This document shows, piece after piece, positions 30,002-39,553 of a stretch of DNA of 64,000 nt (positions are counted from its first letter, which is position 1; each line of letters begins with the position of its first letter). Source of the stretch: Pareuzebyella sediminis (lineage in GTDB: Bacteria; Bacteroidota; Bacteroidia; Flavobacteriales; Flavobacteriaceae); NCBI RefSeq assembly GCF_008367235.1, contig NZ_VTZS01000001.1:372001-436000 (forward strand). Direction: 5' to 3'. The translations under genes were made by a program, and so were the position numbers. The notes below the pieces were generated by a model, which searched no databases, was not told the DNA's origin, and was given only the letters and a program-made list of their open reading frames with translations.

Positions 30002-31666
30002 CTAGATGCCGTATCGTCGCTTCCTAAAATGTTGGAGGAGCAGACCGAAAATTAGAGTCAATAGTAGCGGAAGCCCGATATTCATTAGCTGCCATTTGGT
30101 TCTTTGTTCAGCTACCTTGGTAGCATCCAAAAAAGGAATCGATACACGTTTACTTCGAATGTTTATAAGTCCTGAATCATCTAGGAGAAAATTAAGGCTA
30201 TTCATAAGAAATTCTTTATTACCGTAGTAATTGTTTGTCCATTTATCATACCCCAATTCCAAGGGGCGGCCATTTCGAACTTGGTTTGCAATAATATCGC
30301 CATCGGCCACAATTAACATTTGGTTGGCCTCTCCCAGATCTTTAGCTCCTTTTAATTGTAAAGGTTTGATACGATTGGCAAAGGCAGAAACGAATGTACC
30401 CGAAATAAGCACAGCCATTGGTTGATCCCCATTGGTATACTTTTCTTTATTTGGCGGCGTATTTACAATATCAAGATTGATTTGTTTCGGGGTGCCTTCG
30501 ACACGTGAGAGGGGCGAGCTGCGAAGTAAGATGGTCTTTTTGTTGTCATTCGGAAGTGTATCGATAGTATTGGCAAATTGTAAACGAACGGCTTCTATAT
30601 TATTGGTTATGGGGTGTTCGTTTTTTGAAAACACCATAGGGTTGTAATACCAGGGGACGGGATTGTACTGTGATTGATTGCCTTCTCCTGTAGCCAAGAC
30701 TATTTGAGTGAAATACAGATCGTTGACCAGGTTCGGATTGATACGAACGCCGTACCTGAAAAAGAAGTCGGTAAGATTTAAGTCTCTCGGCAGGGCCAGT
30801 GCCGTTCCTTCTTCATTCAACAGGCTGTCAAGCTCGATGTCTACCATATCCAAGAGCCATATCGATTTCCCCCCATTGACGATATACTGATCGAGTATAT
30901 ATTTTTCAGCATCGGTAAAGGCCTCGGTAGGTTTTGCGATGATGGCGAGATCATAGTTCGTCAACTGGTCCAGGGTTTTTTGTGCGTTGCTGGCGACGGA
31001 GTCCAGGGTGATGGCACCAATGTTATAGTATTCCCGTATCGAGGTAAGAAAATCGGCCAGAAAAAGGTCGTCTAGTTCGCCATTACCTTTTATGATGGCC
31101 ACTTGCTTTTTTTCTTTTATTCCCAGTTTAGAGAATGCATCGGCGAATACATATTCGAGTTGCTGTACCGAATTGTTGACGCGTTCTTCTGAAGTTACAC
31201 CCAATTTATTCTTTAGCAGGGGCACTTTAACCGTTTTGTTATCGTAATTGACCATGGCCCAGGGAAAAACAATTTCTTGGGATACCTTTCCATTATCTTC
31301 AACCGTAATTTGGGCAGGGGTAAGACCCATGGCCTGGAGATCTGTCAATGTGCCTTCTATTTGGGCTACTTCCTCTAAGGGATTGACAAAGCTGAACTTG
31401 ATATTATTGTTTTTAGAGGCGAATTCTTCTAGAATTTGCCGTGTCTCAATTTGTAATTTTAAAAACTCAGGAGGGAGATTTCCATCCAAAAGCACATCGA
31501 CAATCACCGGTTTTTCAAAATGTTTGATCGTCGATACGGCCGATTCTGATAGCGAGTAGCGTTGATCTTCGGTTAGGTCGATTCTCGTGTAGACAAAACT
31601 GGCAAATACATTCACCAAAATTAACAAGACAAAACCTATGATGATCGGAACGACTCTTTTTTTCAT
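30002..31666 (-). CDS. gldG: Gliding-motility ABC transporter component GldG
   Basis: This 554-residue protein has an N-terminal membrane helix (about residues 5-26), the GldG/ABC-2-auxiliary domain (YTRIDLTEDQRYSLSESAV and LKLQIETRQILEEFA), and a C-terminal membrane helix (about 528-548). GldG works with the GldF permease and the GldA ATPase; gldFG and gldA were needed for Flavobacterium johnsoniae gliding in early work. The ATG overlaps the gldF stop by 4 bp (31663-31666), indicating translational coupling. gldA is not in this window. Confidence 0.95.
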   Translation of the reverse strand: MKKRVVPIIIGFVLLILVNVFASFVYTRIDLTEDQRYSLSESAVSTIKHFEKPVIVDVLLDGNLPPEFLKLQIETRQILEEFASKNNNIKFSFVNPLEEVAQIEGTLTDLQAMGLTPAQITVEDNGKVSQEIVFPWAMVNYDNKTVKVPLLKNKLGVTSEERVNNSVQQLEYVFADAFSKLGIKEKKQVAIIKGNGELDDLFLADFLTSIREYYNIGAITLDSVASNAQKTLDQLTNYDLAIIAKPTEAFTDAEKYILDQYIVNGGKSIWLLDMVDIELDSLLNEEGTALALPRDLNLTDFFFRYGVRINPNLVNDLYFTQIVLATGEGNQSQYNPVPWYYNPMVFSKNEHPITNNIEAVRLQFANTIDTLPNDNKKTILLRSSPLSRVEGTPKQINLDIVNTPPNKEKYTNGDQPMAVLISGTFVSAFANRIKPLQLKGAKDLGEANQMLIVADGDIIANQVRNGRPLELGYDKWTNNYYGNKEFLMNSLNFLLDDSGLINIRSKRVSIPFLDATKVAEQRTKWQLMNIGLPLLLTLIFGLLLQHFRKRRYGI

Positions 31667-32397
31667 CTCTGTACCATGTTTGTTAATTGAGCCACTGTGA
31701 GAAAGAGAAAGAACACTGTAATGGAAAAGAAATAAATAAGGTCCCTCGTATCTAAAACACCCCTGGCTATACTTTCAAAATGGTATTTCATGCCCATGGC
31801 TTGCCAGAAGAAAAAAGCGCCACCATTTTTGAATAAAGTTGAAATACCTTCAAAACCGTAGTACAACACAAAGCATATTATCAGGCCTAGAATAAAAGCG
31901 ACTATTTGATTTTCGGATAGGGTAGAGGCAAAAAGACCGATTGAGGTATAACAAGCCATTAAGAAGATGGTTCCAAAGTAAGATCCGATCACAAGGCCTA
32001 TATCAAGATTTCCTTTGACAGTTCCTAGCTCTGAAACAGTATAAACATAGAGTAAAGTAGGCAACAGGGCAATGAGACCTAAAACAAAGGTTCCCAAGAA
32101 CTTTCCTAAAACTGTTTGCCAAATCGATAAGGGTTTAATGAACAAAAGCTCTAAGGTGCCCAATTTTTTCTCTTCGGAAAAGCTTTTCATGGTGATGGCC
32201 GGTATGAGAAACAGAAATACCCAAGGGGCAAGTAAAAAGAAATTAGAGAGATCCGCGAAGCCATAATCGAATATATTGAATGGTCCCTTGAAAACCCAAA
32301 GGAAAAGACCGTTCAATATCAAAAAAAGACCCACCACCAGATACCCTATGGGCGAGTTGAAAAAGGACTGTATTTCGCGTTTAAAGATGGCGAGCAT
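31663..32397 (-). CDS. gldF: Gliding-motility ABC transporter permease GldF
   Basis: This 244-residue ABC-2-type permease has six membrane segments. Hallmarks are IFKREIQSFFNSPIGYLVVGLFL at the start, and ITMKSFSEEKKLGTLELLF (about residues 66-85), the coupling-helix motif of the GldF family. It overlaps gldG by 4 bp. The two would form the membrane part of an ABC exporter linked to gliding and to T9SS-dependent surface proteins such as the adhesin at 48094-52377. Confidence 0.95.
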   Translation of the reverse strand: MLAIFKREIQSFFNSPIGYLVVGLFLILNGLFLWVFKGPFNIFDYGFADLSNFFLLAPWVFLFLIPAITMKSFSEEKKLGTLELLFIKPLSIWQTVLGKFLGTFVLGLIALLPTLLYVYTVSELGTVKGNLDIGLVIGSYFGTIFLMACYTSIGLFASTLSENQIVAFILGLIICFVLYYGFEGISTLFKNGGAFFFWQAMGMKYHFESIARGVLDTRDLIYFFSITVFFLFLTVAQLTNMVQR

Positions 32398-32502
32398 GGT
32401 TGAGCGGAACTACGATTTGAGGTTGTTCACTATTTTGCAAAGCTAAGGGATTAAAACGAGCGTCCAAAGTTAATAACATTTCATGACCTTGAACTTTAAA
32501 TT

Positions 32503-33333
32503 CTAGATAAAACTAACCGTAATCGTATCGCGGTAATCCAACCCAAGTAAGGTAGATGCGCCCCCTACGGTATTCATATCACTCTTATAGATGGCCAATT
32601 CGATATAATTGGCCGAATTAAAAAGGGCCAGCAGATCGCCGGCACCCCTTCGTTGACCTTTGTCAAGCTCAAAATTAATGATATCGCTGTATTTATTGTG
32701 TATTTTGGTTAACTGTGTCGTGCGCGCGTTGAGTTCAAAATCACGACCTTTACGATAAGCCTCGAAGAAATTTTTATGGATGTTAGTCACGACGTTTCCA
32801 TAATTGTCGATGTAGATGACACTGCCTATAATTTTTTTTCCACTGTCGGTGACGCTAGGGGAGAAATCACGTAAATCTTTTAACTGATCAAATGGTTTGC
32901 CGACCACCTCCAAGGTGCCTCCCCTTGCGATGTGACAAGCAACCTGTACGAAAACATCCATTACCGGGAAAGATCCATGAAGGGGGTTGGGGATGTTGAT
33001 TTCGACGATTTTGTCAGGTTTCATTTCAGAGATTATCAACCCGATGACGCCATTGTTCGCACTAATAAAATAATGACCATCGACCAGTACCACAATATGT
33101 TGGTTTTCGGGGGTCGGTTCAGAATCTACTCCAACGACATGAATGGTTCCCTTAGGGAAACTTTTATAGGAGTTCTCAAGAATATAGGCGCATTCCTGAA
33201 TGTTGAAAGGACTAATATTATGAGAAATATCAACAATATTGGCATCGGGAAGTTCTTTGTATATCGTTCCCTTTAAAGTACCGACGAAATGGTCTTTTAG
33301 CCCAAAGTCTGTGGTCAGCGTTATTATCGCCAT
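32503..33333 (-). CDS. S-adenosylmethionine hydroxide adenosyltransferase family (DUF62)
   Basis: This 276-residue protein matches the DUF62 / SAM hydroxide adenosyltransferase family related to fluorinase: ITLTTDFGLKDHFVGTLKG at the start with the conserved Asp, a central HVVGVDSEP, FISANNGVIG, and a C-terminal beta domain with IGSVIYIDNYGNVVTNI. Members hydrolyse SAM to adenosine and methionine. It is divergent from phoH; this neighbour order is common in Flavobacteriaceae. Cytoplasmic, housekeeping-type gene. Confidence 0.92.
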   Translation of the reverse strand: MAIITLTTDFGLKDHFVGTLKGTIYKELPDANIVDISHNISPFNIQECAYILENSYKSFPKGTIHVVGVDSEPTPENQHIVVLVDGHYFISANNGVIGLIISEMKPDKIVEINIPNPLHGSFPVMDVFVQVACHIARGGTLEVVGKPFDQLKDLRDFSPSVTDSGKKIIGSVIYIDNYGNVVTNIHKNFFEAYRKGRDFELNARTTQLTKIHNKYSDIINFELDKGQRRGAGDLLALFNSANYIELAIYKSDMNTVGGASTLLGLDYRDTITVSFI

Positions 33334-33482
33334 GCCGCAATGTTGATATGTTTTTGGTTAGGCAAACTGAATTTTTCGTTAAGTTTGTTTAACTCTTTCA
33401 GAGTTGTTAGCACGAAATTATAATAAAAAAGTAGCCAAGCGAAATAAATGTTCAAGGGCTTTCATTTTAATACTTCAACTTT

Positions 33483-34436
33483 TTGAACGAACTCATTTTA
33501 GAACTTACAGAAATTAGCCCAAGAGAATTCTTTGGCCAACAAAACCGGAATATCGACCTTATCAAAAAGTATTTTCCAAAACTGAAGATTGTGGCTAGGG
33601 GAAACAAGATAAAGGTTTATGGTGACGAGGAACTTTTAGAGGAATTCGATAACCGAATGGATATGTTGACCTCACACTTTGCAAAGTATAACAAACTCGA
33701 CGAAAATATTATTGAAAGAGTATTGACCAGCAATACACCTGAAGACTATGAATCCCCTGAAAACAGTGGGGAGGTTTTGGTGCATGGCGTAAATGGCCGG
33801 TTGATAAAGGCACAGACCGTAAATCAACGTAAGCTTGTAGATGCCGCCAAGAATAATGATATGGTATTCGCCATTGGCCCGGCAGGAACAGGAAAGACAT
33901 ATACGGGAGTAGCCTTAGCCGTCAAAGCACTGAAAGAGAAGCAGGTAAAACGTATTATTCTAACGAGGCCCGCAGTGGAGGCAGGAGAGAATTTAGGTTT
34001 TCTACCAGGAGACCTAAAGGAAAAGTTAGACCCTTACATGCAACCGCTTTATGATGGATTAAGGGATATGATTCCAGCCGAAAAATTGGCCCATTTACTT
34101 GAGAATGGTACTATTCAAATTGCGCCCTTGGCTTTTATGCGCGGACGTACGCTTGACAACGCGTTCGTTATTCTTGATGAAGGCCAAAACACGACCCATG
34201 CCCAGATGAAAATGTTTTTGACCCGAATGGGCAAGAACGCCAAATTTTTGATCACAGGGGATCCAGGTCAGATAGATCTGCCCAGAAGGGTTATCTCAGG
34301 TCTAAAAGAAGCCCTCTTGATTTTAAAAAATACACCAGGGATAGCCATTATACATCTTGATGACAAAGATGTAATTCGCCACAAACTGGTCAAAAAAGTA
34401 ATTGATGCCTACAAAACGATCGAGCATCAAAACTAA
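33483..34436 (+). CDS. phoH: PhoH-family ATPase
   Basis: This 317-residue protein begins at TTG 33483 (MNELILELTEISPREFFGQQN), which matches the usual flavobacterial PhoH start; the next ATG is near residue 58 and would remove the conserved N-terminal domain. It has Walker A GPAGTGKT (about residues 138-145), TRPAVEAGENLGFLPGDL, Walker B VILDEGQN and RMGKNAKFLITGDPGQID. PhoH ATPases are linked to RNA metabolism. It precedes purC on the same strand by 92 bp. Confidence 0.95.
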   Translation: MNELILELTEISPREFFGQQNRNIDLIKKYFPKLKIVARGNKIKVYGDEELLEEFDNRMDMLTSHFAKYNKLDENIIERVLTSNTPEDYESPENSGEVLVHGVNGRLIKAQTVNQRKLVDAAKNNDMVFAIGPAGTGKTYTGVALAVKALKEKQVKRIILTRPAVEAGENLGFLPGDLKEKLDPYMQPLYDGLRDMIPAEKLAHLLENGTIQIAPLAFMRGRTLDNAFVILDEGQNTTHAQMKMFLTRMGKNAKFLITGDPGQIDLPRRVISGLKEALLILKNTPGIAIIHLDDKDVIRHKLVKKVIDAYKTIEHQN

Positions 34437-34528
34437 TGGAGGAGGAGTGTAAAGTACAGTGATCTTTTTTGTGACAATATTTTAAAAGAACTTTAGGAGA
34501 AATTTCATCAAAATCATTCAATTAAAAA

Positions 34529-35482
34529 ATGAGCAGCACAATTGTAGATACAGATTTTGAATTTCCTGGTCAAAAAAACGTGTATAAGGGTAAGGTGCGT
34601 GAGGTGTATGCGCTCGAAAACGACATTTTGGTAATGATAGCTACCGACAGGTTATCTGCATTCGATGTGGTAATGCCCAAAGGAATTCCTTACAAAGGGC
34701 AAATCCTGAACCAAATTGCTACAAAGATGATGGCCGCTACGAAAGATATAGTGCCCAATTGGTTGCTCGCGACCCCAGACCCTAATGTGGCCATTGGCCA
34801 CGCTTGCGAGCCCTTCAAGGTCGAAATGGTCATTCGGGGCTATCTCTCAGGCCATGCAGCTAGGGAGTATAAAATAGGTAAGCGTACCCTGTGCGGGGTG
34901 GCAATGCCCGAAGGAATGAAAGAAAACGATAAATTTCCAGAACCGATCATTACGCCTGCCACAAAAGCGGAAAAAGGCGACCATGATGAAGACATATCCA
35001 AGGAAAATATTTTGAAGCGCGGTATTGTCTCCGAGGCGGATTACAAAACTTTGGAAAAATATACGCGGGCTCTGTTCAAAAGAGGGTCTGAGATCGCAAG
35101 GTCGCGCGGATTGATCTTGGTAGATACCAAATATGAATTCGGGAAGACGAAAGAAGGAAAAATTGTGCTTATCGATGAGATTCATACACCGGATTCATCA
35201 AGATACTTTTATGCCGACGGATATCAAGACCGTCAAAACAGGGGCGAGGCCCAAAAACAATTATCAAAGGAGTTTGTACGACAATGGCTGATCACCAATA
35301 ATTTTCAAGGTTTGGAAGGTCAAACGGTGCCCGAGATGTCCGATGATTATGTTAATACCGTATCGGAGCGTTATATAGAGCTCTATGAGAATATTACGGG
35401 TGAGACTTTTGAAAAAGCGAATATTTCCAATATTCATCAACGCATTGAAACAAACGTACTCCAATATTTGAACGCCCAATAG
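34529..35482 (+). CDS. purC: Phosphoribosylaminoimidazole-succinocarboxamide synthase
   Basis: This 317-residue protein has the SAICAR synthase motifs: KVREVYAL near residue 22, [41 protein letters not shown], and [15 protein letters not shown]. It is a longer, eukaryote-like form, as usual in Bacteroidota. It catalyses the ATP-dependent joining of aspartate to CAIR in purine synthesis. Convergent with the exonuclease gene, 7 bp apart. Confidence 0.97.
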   Translation: MSSTIVDTDFEFPGQKNVYKGKVREVYALENDILVMIATDRLSAFDVVMPKGIPYKGQILNQIATKMMAATKDIVPNWLLATPDPNVAIGHACEPFKVEMVIRGYLSGHAAREYKIGKRTLCGVAMPEGMKENDKFPEPIITPATKAEKGDHDEDISKENILKRGIVSEADYKTLEKYTRALFKRGSEIARSRGLILVDTKYEFGKTKEGKIVLIDEIHTPDSSRYFYADGYQDRQNRGEAQKQLSKEFVRQWLITNNFQGLEGQTVPEMSDDYVNTVSERYIELYENITGETFEKANISNIHQRIETNVLQYLNAQ

Positions 35483-35489
35483 ACGGGGT

Positions 35490-36149
35490 CTATCTTAAAA
35501 ACCGTTTTACCGAGAACTTTCGTCTACTTTTTAACTTTTCCAATATTTTTAGAAAGGCAATTGCGGTGATATACGCATCCCCTAGCGCAGTATGTCTATC
35601 TTTTTTTGAGATATCAAACTTATCCGCAAGTTCATCAAGGGAATAATGGTCTCTTTTTTGCAAGAGGGGAGATGCAATCAGGGTTTCCCTATAGAGTATG
35701 GAAGTGTCCAATACCTTATTTTTTAATTTGGGCATACCGTGGCGCTTTAGGGCTTCATTCAACATGGTACGATCGAAACCTGCATGGTGGGCTACGAGCA
35801 CCGAATTGCCTATAAACGATAAAAACTGCATGAGCGCTTCAAGTTCCGTTATCCGGTCATTTGTCTCTTCTCTTAGAATACCGTGAATCGCTACATTTTC
35901 GGCATGATAAAAATGCTGGTACAAATAAACTTCGAAGATCTGATTGACAGCGATAGTATTTCCCCGAAGCGATAATGCACCAATGGACAGAATACGGTCT
36001 TCTTTTATATTCAGACCTGTGGTTTCCGTATCCAATACCACAAAACGAAGCTCATTAAGGTTGTCCGGTAGGGGTTCTTTGAACGACGCTTCATAGTCCG
36101 TCCAGAAAACCGGATAGTTTATTTTTTTCTTTTTAAAAATCCCCCTCAT
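35490..36149 (-). CDS. DnaQ-like DEDDh 3'-5' exonuclease
   Basis: This 219-residue protein has the exonuclease motifs VVLDTETTGLN (ExoI, catalytic Asp and Glu), LVAHHAGFDRTML (ExoII) and RHTALGDAYITA (ExoIII His and Asp). The ATG at 36149 follows the stop of the upstream cNMP/CBS gene by 2 bp; a TTG at 36155 is an alternative. The pair DUF294 protein plus DnaQ-like exonuclease is a recurrent operon in proteobacteria and Bacteroidota, suggesting a shared but undefined nucleotide-signalling or repair role. Confidence 0.9.
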   Translation of the reverse strand: MRGIFKKKKINYPVFWTDYEASFKEPLPDNLNELRFVVLDTETTGLNIKEDRILSIGALSLRGNTIAVNQIFEVYLYQHFYHAENVAIHGILREETNDRITELEALMQFLSFIGNSVLVAHHAGFDRTMLNEALKRHGMPKLKNKVLDTSILYRETLIASPLLQKRDHYSLDELADKFDISKKDRHTALGDAYITAIAFLKILEKLKSRRKFSVKRFLR

Positions 36150-36151
36150 TT

Positions 36152-38065
36152 TCAAAGGTTTGAGAGTTTGAACCTTATCTTGATCAGCTCCTGTAACTCC
36201 TTTATGGTTTTGAAAGTGCGCTTTAACTTTATCTTTTCTTCTTTGGATAAGGAGTCTAGTGCAATGAACCTTCCGGAATCATTATGTAACAACCCCTGTT
36301 TGGTTCGAAATTTTAACAAGGCCTTGGTGGCATAGGAACAAGCCATAAAGAGTTCGCCGTTATTGGGCTCTAGTTCGGCAAGCTTTTCAAACCGCTCAGA
36401 GGTATTGTTGATCGCTTTTATTTGATGAGATAGGGCCAAAAGTCGACCTGCGTCTATAAGCGGCATGAGTGCCCTGCGCTTCACGTCGAAAAAGTCTTTG
36501 TGTGCCCCGTCTTCTTCCACCAAAAATTGTCTGAAAAAACCGGTCGGAGATGGGTTTTGGAGTGCTCCCTGTGCCAAGTGCATAAAGAAAATTGGATATT
36601 TTTCCGTCATGGTAAAAATGTGCCCGGTAAGCTCATTTAAAAGTTTTGGGGTGCCATAAACGAGATTGTAATCAAAAAATATGGAAGACAATAGCACTTC
36701 ATCTGGCCCTGGGTTCGTGATCCAGTGCGAAATCCTATTTTTCCACTCCGATAGACTCAAACACCATTCAGGATTGGATGCCATCATATCGGCCGGACAA
36801 TATGCGTATCCAATGTGCATTAAGCCCTTTGTCACCATTTTTGAAAGCTCAAGAAAATACGTTTTGACCTTCTCTTGTTGATGCTTCGGTACATCTTCAA
36901 AAATAAGGGCATTATCTTGATCGGTATGCAGTAATTGTTCACTACGACCTTGACTCCCCAGCGCCATCCAAGTAAATTTCACAGGCGGTTCCTTTTTTAT
37001 TTTTTTCAATGCGATTGCAATGACCTGCTTTACACAGGCATCATTGAGTTCTGCAATAATCTTGGAGGTCAATGTCAAAGGTATATTCTGATCTAGATAC
37101 CCTTTTAATAGATTTTGAACACTTCGTCGGATAGTTTTGATTTTCTTGAATTTGCCGGCACGTTTGATGGCTTTCATTAAAACCCCAGGGTTGTTGCCTA
37201 GTTCGAGCATGATATCGTGTTTCGATAAAATGCCAAGGGCCTTCGTATTGTCCGTACCGTCTTCGGTAAGGCATAAATGACTGATACCGCTTTTCATCAT
37301 GGCCATCTGGGCTTGAGTGATGGTCATTTTTACGGGGTAGGTAATTACCGGAGCGCTCATGATTTCCTTGGCCTTGGCAGTTATCGGAAATTGCCCCGTG
37401 GCCACCTTGTTTCGAATATCCTTATCCGTGATAATACCGATGGGCAATTTGCCCTTAACGATCAACATGGCGCCGACTTTCTTCTCGGTCATTGTAGCGG
37501 CAATGGTCTTGATACTGCTATTTTCCCCACAAGCGATTAATTTTTTAGAATAATGTACAGATTGAAGATCAAGTAGTCCACTGTTTGTGTTGCTGTTACC
37601 GATTGAAGTATGCGCCAGTAATTTATCCTTGTGGCTTCTGGCGTATGGGTTGCGCATGTTCGAGGCAAAACTCTCGATTAGAAAGTTACCTATTTCGCTA
37701 TATTTTTGGGTGTAGGGCCTAAAGGTAGTGATAGGTATGGTATAAAAAATACTCTCTTCGTATGCCCTAGCTTCCATTTCGTAATTCTCGTTGGCTATCA
37801 ATGGGCGAAGTCCAAAAATATCACCTTCATCACATAGGTCTACAATGTCGTTATCCGGTTTTTTTCGCAATACCGCTGCACCTTTATGTACTACGTAAAA
37901 GTGGGAATGGGGAGCTTCGCCTTGCTCAAAAATTACCGATTCCTTGATTTTGTATAATATACTCACCTCTTCGGATAGACGTTCTAAATCTTCGAATTTC
38001 ATCTCATTGAAGGGCGGGTAGTTTTTTAAAAAATCGGCTACCCGTGATGATATCGTATTTTTCAT
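36152..38065 (-). CDS. cNMP-binding / CBS / DUF294 nucleotidyltransferase protein
   Basis: From the ATG at 38065 the protein has 637 residues. Domains in order: cyclic-nucleotide-binding-like beta roll (about 15-125), two CBS domains (about 165-285, with IGIITDKDIRNKVA and LGILSKHDIM), a DUF294-type nucleotidyltransferase (about 325-460) with GSQGRSEQLLHTDQDNALIFED, and a DUF294 C-terminal helical domain. The layout is that of GlnD-like sensor nucleotidyltransferases of unknown target. An N-terminal extension to 38140 is not conserved and was left out. Operon with the exonuclease. Confidence 0.9.
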   Translation of the reverse strand: MKNTISSRVADFLKNYPPFNEMKFEDLERLSEEVSILYKIKESVIFEQGEAPHSHFYVVHKGAAVLRKKPDNDIVDLCDEGDIFGLRPLIANENYEMEARAYEESIFYTIPITTFRPYTQKYSEIGNFLIESFASNMRNPYARSHKDKLLAHTSIGNSNTNSGLLDLQSVHYSKKLIACGENSSIKTIAATMTEKKVGAMLIVKGKLPIGIITDKDIRNKVATGQFPITAKAKEIMSAPVITYPVKMTITQAQMAMMKSGISHLCLTEDGTDNTKALGILSKHDIMLELGNNPGVLMKAIKRAGKFKKIKTIRRSVQNLLKGYLDQNIPLTLTSKIIAELNDACVKQVIAIALKKIKKEPPVKFTWMALGSQGRSEQLLHTDQDNALIFEDVPKHQQEKVKTYFLELSKMVTKGLMHIGYAYCPADMMASNPEWCLSLSEWKNRISHWITNPGPDEVLLSSIFFDYNLVYGTPKLLNELTGHIFTMTEKYPIFFMHLAQGALQNPSPTGFFRQFLVEEDGAHKDFFDVKRRALMPLIDAGRLLALSHQIKAINNTSERFEKLAELEPNNGELFMACSYATKALLKFRTKQGLLHNDSGRFIALDSLSKEEKIKLKRTFKTIKELQELIKIRFKLSNL

Positions 38066-38367
38066 GACCGCGGTGTTGGCTGTTAAAGGTAATCTGTAAA
38101 CAGGAAAGGCACAAGCCAAAAGCAGTCGTATGCATTTCATTCAGGCGCTAAACCTGTAAAGATTTCTAGATGCTATTTTTGCGGCAGGCATATCTAGTAG
38201 GAGTGGGCAATACAAAGTACTAAATCGTATACTCATCACCATTTTGAAGCGACCCGACTATATAGTTGGCTATTGCCATTTTACGTAGGCAATGTGTGTT
38301 GATTTATAAGCGGCATAGCATCAACAGCTCTTTTGCATAGTTTAACTATTGAAAGTACGATAGTAGC

Positions 38368-38520
38368 TTGATAAAAGTTTTAATTGGGAGTATTTTTGAG
38401 GACTCATGCCTTAGTCTTGATTTGATAATTCCAAAAAGTGAGAGGGTAGCATTCGTAAAGGATGAGGTTTTGCCTACTTTTAAAGAATTAACAGCGGAAG
38501 ATGTTAAAGTCTTAAGATAA
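38368..38520 (+). pseudogene. Possible C-terminal remnant of an RmlC-like epimerase
   Basis: A 50-codon frame directly before rmlD, without an ATG (TTG at 38368) and with a stop just upstream, reads LDLIIPKSERVAFVKDEVLPTFKEL. It resembles the C-terminal region of dTDP-4-dehydrorhamnose 3,5-epimerases (the IDWP...SEKD...P.LKEL pattern) but lacks the conserved Trp. RmlC normally neighbours RmlD, so a decayed partner gene is plausible. The match is weak. The remaining 38066-38367 stretch shows nothing else. Confidence 0.3.
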
Positions 38521-38526
38521 ATATCT

Positions 38527-39405
38527 ATGTCAAAGATATTAGTAACCGGTGCCACCGGACAATTGGCCAAATGTATTAAGGACGTATTCTCGGAATGCGC
38601 CGATACCCTTTCGGTTGTTTATCGGACGTCTTCAGAACTAGATATAACCGATGTTGCTACCGTTTTTCAGGAATTCAAAACAACAACCTATGATTATTGC
38701 ATAAATACAGCAGCATATACCCATGTCGACGGGGCAGAAACGAATCAAGAAACGGCCAGATCGGTAAATTCTGAAGGTGCTAAACATCTTGCCGCAGCGT
38801 GCGCAAAAAATAATGTAGTACTCATACATATTTCAACCGATTTTGTTTTCGACGGCAGCCAGAGCGTTCCCTACATTGAAGAGGATGCGACCCATGCGTT
38901 GGGCGTGTATGGTGCTACTAAGCTAGAAGGGGAAAAGACCATCCGATCATTATGCCCTAAACATTTCATCATTCGAACCTCATGGCTTTACTCGGAGTAT
39001 GGTTCAAATTTTTTAAAATCAATGCTAGAATATGGAAGAGAAGAAGAATCCCTATCCATTGTTTTTGATCAGGTGGGTTCACCTACCTATGCCCGTGATC
39101 TGGCGCAAATACTGTCCCTGTTCGTAGTGCGTGAAATAGATGATTATGGCACATATCACTTTAGCAATGAAGGAGTGGCAAGTTGGTACGATTTCGCCCA
39201 GGCTATCTTTGAGATTAATAATATTTCAGTAAGGTTGCTTCCCATTCGGAGCGAGGCTTATCCACTTCCGGCCCAGCGACCCCATTTTAGCGTTTTGGAC
39301 AAATCAAAAATTAAAAAAGTACTACAAATAGAGATACCACATTGGCGTGATAGTTTGTTGCGCGCATCGGAAACACTGGCTTTAAAAAGTAAAAAATCAA
39401 CATAA
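38527..39405 (+). CDS. rmlD: dTDP-4-dehydrorhamnose reductase
   Basis: This 292-residue short-chain dehydrogenase-type protein has ILVTGATGQLAKCI (NAD(P)-binding), INTAAYTHVDGAE, HISTDFVFDG, and the catalytic YGATKLEGEK. It has the RmlD features ELDITD and SPTYARDLAQ. It reduces dTDP-4-keto-6-deoxy-L-mannose to dTDP-L-rhamnose for surface glycans. No intact rmlA, rmlB or rmlC is in the window; a possible rmlC fragment precedes it by 6 bp. Confidence 0.93.
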   Translation: MSKILVTGATGQLAKCIKDVFSECADTLSVVYRTSSELDITDVATVFQEFKTTTYDYCINTAAYTHVDGAETNQETARSVNSEGAKHLAAACAKNNVVLIHISTDFVFDGSQSVPYIEEDATHALGVYGATKLEGEKTIRSLCPKHFIIRTSWLYSEYGSNFLKSMLEYGREEESLSIVFDQVGSPTYARDLAQILSLFVVREIDDYGTYHFSNEGVASWYDFAQAIFEINNISVRLLPIRSEAYPLPAQRPHFSVLDKSKIKKVLQIEIPHWRDSLLRASETLALKSKKST

Positions 39406-39553
39406 TGAAATCATGGGTATGGTATTTTGGGATATAGAAAGTGGTACGTTAATTCTATGGTGCGAGTATTTACTTATGTATCGGTATTAGAATGTATTAT
39501 CTCTTTCCATACTGTTTTTACTAGGTTTAGCGATGATTACGATGGCCCGAATA

